From contig NZ_VISM01000001.1 of NCBI RefSeq assembly GCF_007827455.1, positions 2,716,001-2,780,000 of the forward strand: a stretch of 64,000 bases of DNA, given 5' to 3'. A program made the position numbers and the translations under genes. Source of the stretch: Lutibacter sp. Hel_I_33_5 (GTDB lineage Bacteria > Bacteroidota > Bacteroidia > Flavobacteriales > Flavobacteriaceae). Below, piece after piece: positions 17,941 through 26,795 of the stretch; position 1 is the first letter of the stretch; each line of letters begins with the position of its first letter. The notes below the pieces were generated by a model. That model searched no databases, was not told where the DNA came from, and was given only the letters and a program-made list of their open reading frames with translations.

Positions 17941-18422
17941 TAAAGTTTGATTCTGAATCAAAAATAAGGAAAATTTCGTAGCAAAATAATAGGTATATTC
18001 TATTTTAGAATAGAATTAGAGAAATTATTTCTAATAGTTTTGCGATTAAGTTTAAGATAATTGAGATCATAGTTAGTTTGTTTTAGGTAATTTTTATAGC
18101 AATTTTTTATATGTCTTAACAATATATAACCAATCAAATAGTAGTTCCAAATTTTTTATAATCAATTAATTAATTTGAATTTATAATTATAGGTAATAAG
18201 ATTGTTTTAGTTTTAATATGAAATGCATGTGCTTATGATTTAATTTGTAATGATAAGTCAAAAATGAATAATCAGTTTTAAAGTGTAATAAAGTAAAGGC
18301 GTTTTTTTTATGCTTTTAAAAAAGCAAAGGGAATTTCATCTTTTTTTAAGGTGTTTTTAGCCTTTTCATCTTTTTAGTAATTGGTAAACTGATAAAAATG
18401 TATCTTCGCAAAAAACAAATTA
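17941..18422. other. 482-base AT-rich intergenic region
   Basis: No open frame of note on either strand. It holds small palindromes (GATTCTGAATC near 17949; ATTCTATT-TTAG-AATAGAAT at 17997-18016), several T runs and, at its right end, the promoter of the antiporter gene (18381-18408). Nothing else is recognised; a small RNA cannot be excluded. Confidence 0.5.
18381..18408 (+). promoter_or_regulatory. Promoter for the Ca/Na antiporter gene
   Basis: TTG (18381-18383), 17-base spacer, TATCTTCG (18401-18408), close to the TANNTTTG consensus; start codon 15 bases further on, so the leader is very short. Confidence 0.7.
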
Positions 18423-19361
18423 ATGAGTGTTGTTTATATACTTTTAGGATTGGTATTATTGGTTTTTGGAGGTGATTTCTTAGTAAAAGCTTCTGTAGGT
18501 TTATCCTTTAAATTAAGTATTTCTAAAATGGTAATAGGTATGACGGTTGTTTCTTTTGCAACGTCAGCACCCGAGTTATTGGTGAGTTTACAAGCTGCTT
18601 TAGATGGTTTGCCTGCAATTGCAATAAATAATGTTATTGGCTCTAATATTGCCAATATTGGATTAGTTTTGGGTATAACCGCTTTAATTGGACCAATTGT
18701 TGTGAGTAAAGATTTTTATAAACTAAACTGGCCAGCAATGATGTTTTTTTCATTGCTTATTTATAGTTTTTTGAAAAACGATTCTCTTTTATCTCAAAAT
18801 GAAGGCTTCATACTTGTTTCTGTTTTAATTCTTTTTTTAGTTTATTTAATAAAAACAGCTAAAAATACAGCTGCAAATGATGAAGTTGATGATGCACTTG
18901 CTGAGGTTGGTTATGCAAAAATTAGCCTTTGGTTATTATTAGGAGGTTTAGCTTTGTATTTTGGGTCTAAATGGTTAGTAGAAGGCGCAACAGAATTGGC
19001 AGAAAAAGTAGGTGTTAGTGAAGGAGTTATTTCGATAACTATGATTGCTATTGGAACCAGTGTTCCCGAATTATCGGCATCAGTCATTGCAGCCTTAAAA
19101 GGGGAGAAAGCAATTTCTTTAGGTAATTTAATTGGATCTAATATTTTTAATATTGCTTCTGTTTTAGGATTAACAGCAATTATTAAAGAAATTCCAGTTA
19201 CAGAACCTCAAATATTGACGAATGATATTTTTTGGATGTTAGGATTTACGGCAATTATTTTACCGTTAGTATTTGTACCAAAGAAATTTGTGTTTAGTAG
19301 ATATAAAGGAGGACTTCTATTTTTAGGATATCTTACCTTTATATATTTAGTTCTTAGCTAA
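18423..19361 (+). CDS. Calcium/sodium antiporter, CaCA family (YrbG-like)
   Basis: A 312-residue inner-membrane cation exchanger with about ten hydrophobic segments. The two inverted alpha-repeats are obvious: GMTVVSFATSAPELLVSLQA (about residues 38-57) with INNVIGSNIANIG, and MIAIGTSVPELSASVIAALK (about residues 203-222) with SLGNLIGSNIFNIA. The acidic residue in each GTSxPEL/ATSAPEL block is the ion ligand in this family. A central charged loop (NDEVDDALAEVGY) separates the halves. Single gene with its own promoter; convergent with the thioredoxin gene, 3 bases apart. Confidence 0.95.
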   Translation: MSVVYILLGLVLLVFGGDFLVKASVGLSFKLSISKMVIGMTVVSFATSAPELLVSLQAALDGLPAIAINNVIGSNIANIGLVLGITALIGPIVVSKDFYKLNWPAMMFFSLLIYSFLKNDSLLSQNEGFILVSVLILFLVYLIKTAKNTAANDEVDDALAEVGYAKISLWLLLGGLALYFGSKWLVEGATELAEKVGVSEGVISITMIAIGTSVPELSASVIAALKGEKAISLGNLIGSNIFNIASVLGLTAIIKEIPVTEPQILTNDIFWMLGFTAIILPLVFVPKKFVFSRYKGGLLFLGYLTFIYLVLS

Positions 19362-19364
19362 AAC

Positions 19365-19829
19365 TTAGTAATTTTCTATTACAGATTGAAAAAATGGATA
19401 GTAATATTCAGTTAAAATCAACCCTTTTTTATAGGCAATCATTTTTCCTTTATGATTAGTGAAAACTAATGTAGGATACGATCTAACTTTGTATTTCCTA
19501 ATTAAATCAAAATTTACATCTAACTTTTCTGGAGTCACTAAATCCTTGTTTCTAGGATTGTCGGCTTCATAAATAATAAAGTTTTCATCCGCTAAATCTT
19601 TAAATTTTTGCGTGTGAAATAATCTTTTATCTAACATTTTACATGGCCCACACCAGTCTGATCCTGTAAAATAAATTAAGACAGGTTTCTTTTCTTTTTT
19701 TGAAGCTTTTAAAGCGTCTTTAAATGAATCTTTCCAGTTTAAATGAATTTCTTCTGCTACGACATCATCTTGAGAAAAACCAGAAAAAGTAATTCCTATT
19801 ACAAGTATTAAAAATAAAACTCTTTTCAT
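19365..19829 (-). CDS. Exported thioredoxin-family protein
   Basis: A 154-residue protein with a signal peptide ending GFSQ (about residue 20) and one thioredoxin-like domain of the DUF255/thioredoxin_7 type: KKPVLIYFTGSDWCGPCKML holds Cys60 and Cys63, followed by the typical cis-proline segment VRSYPTLVFTNHKGK. Likely a periplasmic thiol oxidoreductase. Monocistronic; convergent with the antiporter gene. Partner proteins are not indicated by context. Confidence 0.85.
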   Translation of the reverse strand: MKRVLFLILVIGITFSGFSQDDVVAEEIHLNWKDSFKDALKASKKEKKPVLIYFTGSDWCGPCKMLDKRLFHTQKFKDLADENFIIYEADNPRNKDLVTPEKLDVNFDLIRKYKVRSYPTLVFTNHKGKMIAYKKGLILTEYYYPFFQSVIENY

Positions 19830-19962
19830 TTGTTAAAGTATATGTGTCAAATTTATCAAAAATAATACCATTTCACTAATTTTATTTAAATAGTGACTTT
19901 TTAAAAAATAATGTGTCTTATAAAATAAGCAAGAATGATATTTCTGTTCTAACTTAAAATCA

Positions 19963-19993
19963 AAAAAAACCGATACAATTAGTATCGGTTTTA
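19963..19993 (-). terminator. Terminator of lpxK
   Basis: Minus strand reads AAAACCGATAC, TAATT, GTATCGGTTTT followed by more T; the stem overlaps the lpxK stop codon. Confidence 0.85.
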
Positions 19994-21010
19994 TTTTTTT
20001 AGATAATTGAGTATGTGAGTGTTAAATTTACTGGTATTCTTATTTAAAAATTTTGTTTCAATAGGTAAATAATATAAGTTATCAATTTTGTTAGAAATCC
20101 TCATAAAATCTTTTTCTGTAGTTAGAATTATTTTTTTAGACGATTTTATTGATTTAAAAGCAGTTTCAATTTCTGCAATATCTTTGTTTTTAAAGCTATA
20201 ATGATCTGGATATTCTAAATGGGTGAACTTTACATTTAAACCGCTTAGATGTCTTAACATAGGTTTGGGATTCGCAATTCCTGTTACTAAAACAGTTTCA
20301 TATTCATGTAAGGTGGTATTATTAATATTTTCTTTTCCGATACTTTTATCAGCATAAGAAATAGTTGTAAAGTAAATTTTTTGTTGTGAAATAGGTTTTA
20401 ATTTCTTTATAATTTCTTGCTGTTTCGTTTCAGAAAGGTTTTCAGGACATTTTGTAACAATAATAATAGTTGCTCTTTGTGCGCCTCTTTTACTTTCTCT
20501 TAAATTTCCAGTAGGCAATAAAAAATCATCAGTATATAAATCATCATATTTTGTCAATAAAATATAACAATCTGCAGTTACTTTTCTATGTTGAAAAGCA
20601 TCATCTAAAAGAATTACATCAAGTTTTTTTGTAAGTAATTGATTGATTCCGTTCACCCTGTCTTCATCAACTGCAACAGTGCATTTAGTGAATTTTTTAA
20701 AATATTGCAAAGGCTCATCACCAACATCATCTGCAGTGTGATTATTATCTACTAATACAAAACCGTTGGTTTTACGTTTATAGCCCCTGCTTAAAATCGC
20801 TATATTAAAAGTATCTTGTAATAAACGGATTAAATATTCTATTTGAGGCGTTTTACCAGTTCCGCCTACATTTAAATTTCCAACAGCTATGATAGGTGTT
20901 TTAAACGTTGTTGATTTAAAAATTTTAGTGTCGTAAAAGTAATTACGGATACTTGTAATTAAATCATACAGAATAGCAAAAGGGAATAATATAAAACGAA
21001 GTAGCTTCAT
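19991..21010 (-). CDS. lpxK: Tetraacyldisaccharide 4'-kinase (lipid A 4'-kinase)
   Basis: Phosphorylates the 4' position of the lipid A disaccharide at the cytoplasmic face of the inner membrane, giving lipid IVA. The 339-residue protein starts with a hydrophobic amphipathic helix (LLRFILFPFAILYDLIT), then the P-loop GNLNVGGTGKT (residues 44-54), ILSRGYKRKT, VGDEPLQ, the DDAFQHRKV block and a C-terminal TTEKDFMRI. These are standard LpxK motifs. Divergent from the Nif3-like gene. Confidence 0.95.
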   Translation of the reverse strand: MKLLRFILFPFAILYDLITSIRNYFYDTKIFKSTTFKTPIIAVGNLNVGGTGKTPQIEYLIRLLQDTFNIAILSRGYKRKTNGFVLVDNNHTADDVGDEPLQYFKKFTKCTVAVDEDRVNGINQLLTKKLDVILLDDAFQHRKVTADCYILLTKYDDLYTDDFLLPTGNLRESKRGAQRATIIIVTKCPENLSETKQQEIIKKLKPISQQKIYFTTISYADKSIGKENINNTTLHEYETVLVTGIANPKPMLRHLSGLNVKFTHLEYPDHYSFKNKDIAEIETAFKSIKSSKKIILTTEKDFMRISNKIDNLYYLPIETKFLNKNTSKFNTHILNYLKK

Positions 21011-21035
21011 TAAGACGAAAATACATTAAATATCT

Positions 21036-21043
21036 TAACTTTG
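21036..21043 (+). promoter_or_regulatory. -7 promoter box for the Nif3-like gene
   Basis: TAACTTTG. An upstream in-frame TTG at 21041-21043 is part of this box, so translation starts at the ATG at 21062 instead. Confidence 0.6.
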
Positions 21044-21061
21044 ATTTTCAATTTAATAAAA

Positions 21062-22156
21062 ATGACAATAAAAGAAGTTGCAGATTATATAGAAAAGTTA
21101 GCACCACTTTCTTATACGGAAGATTTTGACAATGTTGGATTGTTGGTGGGTAACTATGCTACAAAAGTTACAGGTGTTCTGGTAACATTAGATACGTTAG
21201 AACAAACTGTAGATGAGGCAATCGCTAATAATTGTAATTTAATTGTTAGTTTTCATCCTATTATTTTTAGCGGATTAAAAAAGTTGAACGGAACTAATTA
21301 TGTAGAACGCGTTGTGTTAAAAGCGATAAAACATGATATTGCTATTTATGCGACACATACGGCGTTAGATAATTCTGATAAAGGAGTTTCTGCAAAAATG
21401 TGTGAAGTTTTGGGCTTAGAGTATACGCAGGTGTTATTGCCAAAAAAAGGAATCATAAAAAAGTTAGCTGCTTATGTGCCTACAGAAAAAGCTACTGAGT
21501 TAAGGGATGCATTATTTAATGCAGGTGCAGGAAATATTGGTAACTATAGTAACTGTAGTTTTAATTCGGAAGGAAAAGGAACGTATAAAGGGAATGAAAA
21601 TTCGAACCCTTCTATTGGAGAAAAAGGGGTTTTATCTATTGAAAATGAAACACGTATCACCGCAGTTTTTGAAAGTTATTTAGAATCTAAAGTTTTAAAA
21701 GCATTGTTTACAAATCATCCGTATGAAGAAGTTGCGTATGAAATTGTTACCCTAGATAATATCAATCAAAATATTGGTATGGGAATGATAGGAACGCTTC
21801 CAAATGAAATGGATGAAAAATCATTTTTAAGTTTTATTAAAAAAACTTTTAAAACTGATTGCGTTCGATATTCAGAATTTACAGATAAAAAGATAAAAAA
21901 AGTTGCTGTTCTGGGAGGTTCAGGAAGTTTTGCAATTAATGCTGCAATCAATTCAAAAGCAGACGCCTACATAAGTGCAGATTTTAAATATCACGACTTT
22001 TTTAAGGCAGAAAAGCAGATTTTATTGGCAGATATTGGTCATTATGAAAGCGAACAGTTTACAAAAGACCTTTTGTTTGAGTATCTTACAAAAAAAATTA
22101 CTAATTTTGCAGTCGTTTTATCAGAAAGAAGTACAAATCCAATTTATTATTTATAA
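21062..22156 (+). CDS. Nif3-like dinuclear metal center hexameric protein (YbgI/YqfO family)
   Basis: A 364-residue protein of the NIF3/DUF34 superfamily. N-terminal half: APLSYTEDFDNVGLLVGN, VSFHPIIFSGLKKLN and YATHTALDNSDKGV supply the His/Asp residues of the dinuclear metal site; the C-terminal half has VAVLGGSGSFAINAAINSKA, ADFKYHDFF and ADIGHYESEQF (second part of the site). Between them (about residues 130-235) lies the extra CutA1-like domain found in longer members such as YqfO. The biochemical role of the family is unsettled. The next gene begins 2 bases after the stop, so the two are coupled. Confidence 0.93.
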   Translation: MTIKEVADYIEKLAPLSYTEDFDNVGLLVGNYATKVTGVLVTLDTLEQTVDEAIANNCNLIVSFHPIIFSGLKKLNGTNYVERVVLKAIKHDIAIYATHTALDNSDKGVSAKMCEVLGLEYTQVLLPKKGIIKKLAAYVPTEKATELRDALFNAGAGNIGNYSNCSFNSEGKGTYKGNENSNPSIGEKGVLSIENETRITAVFESYLESKVLKALFTNHPYEEVAYEIVTLDNINQNIGMGMIGTLPNEMDEKSFLSFIKKTFKTDCVRYSEFTDKKIKKVAVLGGSGSFAINAAINSKADAYISADFKYHDFFKAEKQILLADIGHYESEQFTKDLLFEYLTKKITNFAVVLSERSTNPIYYL

Positions 22157-22158
22157 AC

Positions 22159-22932
22159 ATGGCAAAAAAGAAAGAAATATCGGTAGAAGAGAAGTTAAGA
22201 GCACTATATGATTTACAATTAATTGATTCTAGAATTGATGAAATTAGAAATGTACGTGGTGAGTTACCTTTAGAAGTTGAAGACTTAGAGGATGAAGTTG
22301 CTGGATTAAATACTAGAGTTTCTAATTTAGGTGAAGATGTAACTAATTTGGAAACTGACATTAATAATAAAAAAATTACGATTAACGAATCTAAAGCTTT
22401 GATGAAGAAATATGACGAGCAGCAAAAAAAGGTTCGTAATAATAGAGAGTTTGATTCTTTAACAAAAGAAATTGAATATCAAGATTTAGAAATTCAATTA
22501 GCTGAAAAAAGAATTAAAGAGTTTAAAGCTAAGATTGAGCAAAAAAATGAAGTAATTAATGCAACTAAAGAAAAGTTAGCAAAACAAGTAAATCATTTAG
22601 AGCATAAAAAATCTGAGTTAGACGCTATTTTAAAGGAAACAGAAAAAGAAGAAAAATTATTACATTCTAAATCTGAGGAGTATGCAGGATCTATAGAAGG
22701 TCATTTATTTACTGCCTATAGTAGAATTAGAAATAAAGTAAAAAATGGTTTAGCGGTTGTTGCAATTGAAAGAGGAGCTTCTGGAGGATCTTATTTTACA
22801 ATTCCACCACAAGTACAATTAGAGATTGCTAATCGTAAAAAAATTATGATTGATGAGCACAGTGGTAGAATTTTAGTTGATGCTGCTTTAGCTGAAGAGG
22901 AGAAACAAAAAATTGATGCTATTTTTTCTTAA
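22159..22932 (+). CDS. C4-zinc-ribbon family coiled-coil protein with lost cysteines
   Basis: A 257-residue protein: a long coiled coil (about residues 10-185), then a C-terminal domain aligned with the zf-RING_7 zinc ribbon of CdsZ/DUF164-like proteins. In most members two CxxC pairs bind zinc, around a CGGC...IPPQ block and a CxxCGRIL block; here they read GASGGSYFTIPPQ and DEHSGRILVD, so all four cysteines are gone while the surrounding residues remain. The protein contains no cysteine at all. It follows the Nif3-like gene by 2 bases, a pairing common in Bacteroidota, and ends at a strong bidirectional terminator. Confidence 0.85.
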   Translation: MAKKKEISVEEKLRALYDLQLIDSRIDEIRNVRGELPLEVEDLEDEVAGLNTRVSNLGEDVTNLETDINNKKITINESKALMKKYDEQQKKVRNNREFDSLTKEIEYQDLEIQLAEKRIKEFKAKIEQKNEVINATKEKLAKQVNHLEHKKSELDAILKETEKEEKLLHSKSEEYAGSIEGHLFTAYSRIRNKVKNGLAVVAIERGASGGSYFTIPPQVQLEIANRKKIMIDEHSGRILVDAALAEEEKQKIDAIFS

Positions 22933-22957
22933 GAAAGAATACAAAATATTGATATAA

Positions 22958-22992
22958 AAAAAACGTCTAAATTTTATTTAGACGTTTTTTTA
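22958..22992. terminator. Bidirectional terminator between convergent genes
   Basis: AACGTCTAAAT and ATTTAGACGTT pair around a 4-base loop, with A and T runs on the two sides; serves the coiled-coil gene and the DUF349 gene. Confidence 0.85.
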
Positions 22993-23007
22993 TGCTCTTT
23001 ATATGCG

Positions 23008-24954
23008 TTAGTATTTTAATCTTTTAAGATAATCTAACTTAACTTGCCAAACATCTAATTCGCTTTTAAATCCTTTAACGCGATCTCTTACATTTTTTAC
23101 TAACGGATTATCTTCGGTAGCATTAGAAATAAAACCTAAATTATTTTCTAGTTGTTGCATCTCACGTACCGTTTCATCTATCTTTTTACGGATAAACATT
23201 TTTTCTGAATCTAATTTTCGTACATCGTTATTATTTACGAATCCATCAACAATATTGGTGAATTTCAACATAACAACTTCACTCTTATCTAAGTTTAATG
23301 ATTCTAAAAGTTTATCTATTTGTTTGTTAAACTTCCCTTCTAAATGACGTGCATTTCTTGGTAAGCTACCAGCAGCATTCCAATTAGAAACCAATGCTAA
23401 AACTTCTTCTTTAGTAGTTGCTTTTGCATCTTTTAAATCTTCAATCAATTGTTTTTTAGTATCTACAATTTCTTGTTGTTCTGCATTTAGACTATTTCTG
23501 TTTTCATGAAATTTGTCGAAATAATGATTACAAGCTGCCTTAAAACGTTTCCAGATATCATCAGAAAATTTACGTGGTACATGCCCAATTCTTTTCCAAT
23601 CGGCTTGTACTTTTTTCATTGCATTGGTAGTGTTTTCCCAATCATCACTATCTTTTAAGCTTTCTGCAAGCTCTATCAAAGCAATTTTCTTTTGTAAATT
23701 ATCTTGTTGAGATGACTTTTCTTGTTTGTAAAAAACATTCTTAGCCTGATTGAATTTTTTAGTTGCTTCTTTAAATTTTTGCCAAACTTCTTCACTTTTA
23801 GAATACGGTAATTTACCTGCATTAAAATATTCTTGTCTTAATGATTCAATATCTTTTATACTTTTTTGCCAGTGATTATGTGTAGCGTTTTTAGAAGAAT
23901 CGTATTGATCTATTTTTTCTATAACCAATAATTTAGCATCAATTATTTCTTGATATTTAGACTTCATTTCTCTAAAATAATCATGTCTTTTATCATGAAT
24001 AGTTTTAGTTGCTAAGCTAAATCGTTGCCAAATTTCTTCTCTAGATTCTTTGGCAACAGGGCCAATATCTTCTTTCCAAAGTTTATGTAAATTTTGTAGC
24101 TCTTTAAAAGCTTCGTTAACATCTTTAGCTTCTGTAAGCTTTTCGGCTTTTTCTACAAGCTTAGTTTTTTCTACTAAGTTGTTTTTGAAATCTAAATCTC
24201 TTAAATCTTTACTTATATGTAATAAATCGTAAAAACGCTCTACATGATGATGGTAAATTTTCCAAGTATCGTTGTATTTTGTCTTAGGAATACCGCCAAT
24301 ACTTTTCCAGATGTTTTGTAAATCTCTAAATTTAGGATACATCGTTTGTGTATCTGCTTCTTCAATTAAAGCTTTTAAATCTGCTATAACTTGATTCCGT
24401 TTTTCTAAATTATCTTTGAGTTGTTTATCTAATTCAGCATAAAATTTATCACGTTGTGTTTTGTATTCTGAAAGTAAATTATTGTATTCTGTTTTAATCG
24501 GACTTGAAAATTGAAAATCAATAGAATTTCCTCCTTCTGCTAAAAACGCCTCTTTTTTCTCTTTTAATAAAGCACCAAATTGTTGATTGAAAGCACTTTT
24601 TATACCTTCAACTTGCGTCTTAATACGATTTATTGGATTGTTTTTGATGGTTTTTTTAAGTTCACTCACCAAAGCTTCGAAATCCATTTTATCATATTCT
24701 AAAACGGGTATTTCTACTTTTTCTTCTGTCTTTTCTTCTACTTTTTCTGCATCTTCAGCAACCTCATTTTCAACGCTTTCTACTGCGGCTTCTACTTCTT
24801 TAGCATTTGCGCTTTCTTCAGTTTCTACAACAGTTTCTGTTTTTTCTTCAGAAGTTACTTCCTCGGTATCTATAGTGGTTTCTTCTGCGTTAGTTGTGTT
24901 TTCTTCAGAAGTGTTATCTGTATTTTCAATATTTTCATCGCTTTGTTCTAACAT
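23008..24954 (-). CDS. DUF349 domain-containing protein
   Basis: A 648-residue protein with a strongly acidic, Glu/Thr/Val-rich low-complexity N-terminus (about residues 1-85) and then several DUF349 helical repeats. The repeats show the recurring pattern W-x-x-I-G-x-(I/V)-P-(K/R) and W-x-x-F/I, e.g. LQNIWKSIGGIPKTKYNDTW, QADWKRIGHVPRKFSDDIWK and SNWNAAGSLPRNARH. No signal peptide or membrane segment, so cytoplasmic. DUF349 proteins are of poorly defined function. Convergent with the preceding coiled-coil gene. Confidence 0.92.
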   Translation of the reverse strand: MLEQSDENIENTDNTSEENTTNAEETTIDTEEVTSEEKTETVVETEESANAKEVEAAVESVENEVAEDAEKVEEKTEEKVEIPVLEYDKMDFEALVSELKKTIKNNPINRIKTQVEGIKSAFNQQFGALLKEKKEAFLAEGGNSIDFQFSSPIKTEYNNLLSEYKTQRDKFYAELDKQLKDNLEKRNQVIADLKALIEEADTQTMYPKFRDLQNIWKSIGGIPKTKYNDTWKIYHHHVERFYDLLHISKDLRDLDFKNNLVEKTKLVEKAEKLTEAKDVNEAFKELQNLHKLWKEDIGPVAKESREEIWQRFSLATKTIHDKRHDYFREMKSKYQEIIDAKLLVIEKIDQYDSSKNATHNHWQKSIKDIESLRQEYFNAGKLPYSKSEEVWQKFKEATKKFNQAKNVFYKQEKSSQQDNLQKKIALIELAESLKDSDDWENTTNAMKKVQADWKRIGHVPRKFSDDIWKRFKAACNHYFDKFHENRNSLNAEQQEIVDTKKQLIEDLKDAKATTKEEVLALVSNWNAAGSLPRNARHLEGKFNKQIDKLLESLNLDKSEVVMLKFTNIVDGFVNNNDVRKLDSEKMFIRKKIDETVREMQQLENNLGFISNATEDNPLVKNVRDRVKGFKSELDVWQVKLDYLKRLKY

Positions 24955-25048
24955 ATCTACAATGTTTAAGGTTCCAATTAATTAAGTCTATAAATATACA
25001 GATGTATTATAAAACAGCAAAAGAAAGCCGCGTTTAAGTATTTTTTAA

Positions 25049-25804
25049 TTATTTATTCCAAATTTTCCAAGACGCCTCAGCTTGAAGTTCTAACATTTGA
25101 AATCCGTTTTTTATAGTTGCTCCTTTTTCTTTTCCTTTTGATAAAAAAGTAGTTTCTGTTGGATTGTAAATTAAGTCAAATAAAAGATGATTTTTTGTAA
25201 GATATTGATACGGAATATTTGGACTTTCATCAATATTTGGATGTGTTCCTAAGGGAGAGCAGTTCACAATAATTTGATATTTATTCAATACTTTTTCCGT
25301 TAACTCTTGGTAGGTAAATTGTTTCTTTTTTGAAGTTCTTGATACAAATTTTGATGGAATGTCTAATTGCTTAAAAGCATAAGCAATTGCTTTTGATGCA
25401 CCACCAGTACCTAATATTAATGCTTTTTTATGATGCTTTTTTAATAAGGGAACTATCGAGTTTTTAAAACCAATAACATCGGTATTGTATCCTTTTAGTT
25501 TTCCTTTTTTAGTGAATTTAATGGTGTTTACAGCTCCAATTTCTTTAGCAACTTTATGTAAGCTATCAAGAAAAGGCATCACTTCTTGTTTATATGGAAT
25601 GGTAACATTCATACCTTTTAGAGCTTGCTGATTTTTATGAATCTCTTCAGCTAAATCTTCTATTTGTTGAATATCAAAATTTATATATTGATGATTTTCT
25701 AAATTTAATTTTTTAAATTTTTCAGTAAAATATCCTTTAGAAAAAGAATAAGAGATATTCTTTCCTAATAATGCAAAGAGGTTTTTATTTTCGTTTTCTG
25801 TCAT
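25049..25804 (-). CDS. aroE: Shikimate dehydrogenase
   Basis: Reduces 3-dehydroshikimate to shikimate with NADPH in aromatic amino-acid synthesis. About 251 residues from the ATG at 25804. Seen: shikimate-binding ISYSFSKGYF at the N-terminus, GMNVTIPYKQ with the catalytic lysine, AVNTIKF, the NADP-binding loop LGTGGASKAIAYAF, VNCSPLGTHP, DLIYNPTETTFL and NGFQMLELQA. The start overlaps the end of the upstream DUF368 gene by 20 bases, so translation is probably coupled. A longer frame starting at 25813 is possible but less likely. Confidence 0.95.
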   Translation of the reverse strand: MTENENKNLFALLGKNISYSFSKGYFTEKFKKLNLENHQYINFDIQQIEDLAEEIHKNQQALKGMNVTIPYKQEVMPFLDSLHKVAKEIGAVNTIKFTKKGKLKGYNTDVIGFKNSIVPLLKKHHKKALILGTGGASKAIAYAFKQLDIPSKFVSRTSKKKQFTYQELTEKVLNKYQIIVNCSPLGTHPNIDESPNIPYQYLTKNHLLFDLIYNPTETTFLSKGKEKGATIKNGFQMLELQAEASWKIWNK

Positions 25805-26783
25805 AAAAATCAATTAATAGTATGATGGCAACACCAATCAATATAAATAATAAAGCAATCCAAGTTTCATGTGTTGAAAAATTAGGGATGAAACGTTCAT
25901 AATTCTCCACAATTTTATGTTGGTTTTTATCGAATAGAAAATCACCATTTTTTGTTTTAAAAATTGTTTTTTTCCATGGCCAAACAATTCCTAAAGATCC
26001 AGTTATAAAACCAATAATTACAGCGGTAACAATTTGTTTCCATCTTTTTAATACATAGCCTAAAACATGAGATATGGTTACAAGACCAAATGCAGAACCT
26101 GCAGTAAACATCCCCATTACTTTTAGGTAACGTATTTTTTCTGGATCTTGTAATATTGCCCAATTTCCAGCTATTAAGTTGGTAATTACACTAAATAAAG
26201 CATTTACAGAATCAACTAAAAGCAGTACATAGTTTCCTAATAGTATTAATATAAATGAGCCAGAAAGTCCTGGAAGCGTCATTCCAGAAACACCTATAAT
26301 TCCACAAATAAAAACAAACCAAAGTGCATCATTTTCTGTTGCAGGTGTTAAAAAACTGATTCCAATTCCTATAGAAATTCCAATTAATAATGAAAAGATA
26401 TTTTTAAAATTCCATTCACCAAAATCTTTTCCGATATAATAAATCGAGCCTAAAATCATTCCAAAAAACCAAGACCAAACAAAGAGTTCATAGTTTTTTA
26501 AAAAGTAATCTAACACTAGTGAAATACTAAAATAACTAAAAGCACTTCCAGTTAAGATTAGGGTTAAAAAACCGGCATTGGTATAGGTTAAGAATTGTTT
26601 GAATTTCCCTGTAAAAAGTAACTTAAATGCTTTTGCATTAATTTTTCTAAAGGAATTAATTAGTTCTTCGTAAAAACCTAAAACAAAAGCTACCGTACCG
26701 CCAGAAACCCCAGGAACTTTATTAGCAGCTCCCATGGTTAATCCTTTAAAAAATAATGCTATTTTATCTTTAGAAGTACGCAC
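25785..26783 (-). CDS. DUF368 membrane protein (PopT-like polyprenyl-phosphate carrier), copy 2
   Basis: A 332-residue protein with about nine to ten membrane segments. It has both family repeats: GLTMGAANKVPGVSGGTVAF at the N-terminus and GIIGVSGMTLPGLSGSFILI in the middle. DUF368 proteins have been shown to recycle undecaprenyl phosphate across the cytoplasmic membrane for wall and glycan synthesis. It lies 12 bases from a paralogue (26796-27722) and overlaps aroE by 20 bases. The two copies are clearly diverged, with different loop sequences, so they may serve different carriers or conditions; that is inference. Confidence 0.92.
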   Translation of the reverse strand: MRTSKDKIALFFKGLTMGAANKVPGVSGGTVAFVLGFYEELINSFRKINAKAFKLLFTGKFKQFLTYTNAGFLTLILTGSAFSYFSISLVLDYFLKNYELFVWSWFFGMILGSIYYIGKDFGEWNFKNIFSLLIGISIGIGISFLTPATENDALWFVFICGIIGVSGMTLPGLSGSFILILLGNYVLLLVDSVNALFSVITNLIAGNWAILQDPEKIRYLKVMGMFTAGSAFGLVTISHVLGYVLKRWKQIVTAVIIGFITGSLGIVWPWKKTIFKTKNGDFLFDKNQHKIVENYERFIPNFSTHETWIALLFILIGVAIILLIDFYDRKRK

Positions 26784-26795
26784 TTTGTTTTAGAA

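Noticed and set aside
17941-18422. Long intergenic region as a possible small RNA or riboswitch
   Set aside because: Only short, weak palindromes are present, with no recognisable riboswitch core; kept as plain intergenic DNA.
22101-22361. Minus-strand 86-codon open frame over the Nif3/coiled-coil junction
   Set aside because: Shadow of the two plus-strand genes; no homology-like motifs.
24587-24985. Plus-strand 132-codon open frame rich in Ser/Val
   Set aside because: It is the antisense of the acidic low-complexity N-terminus of the DUF349 gene; codon pattern and repetitiveness come from the real gene on the other strand.
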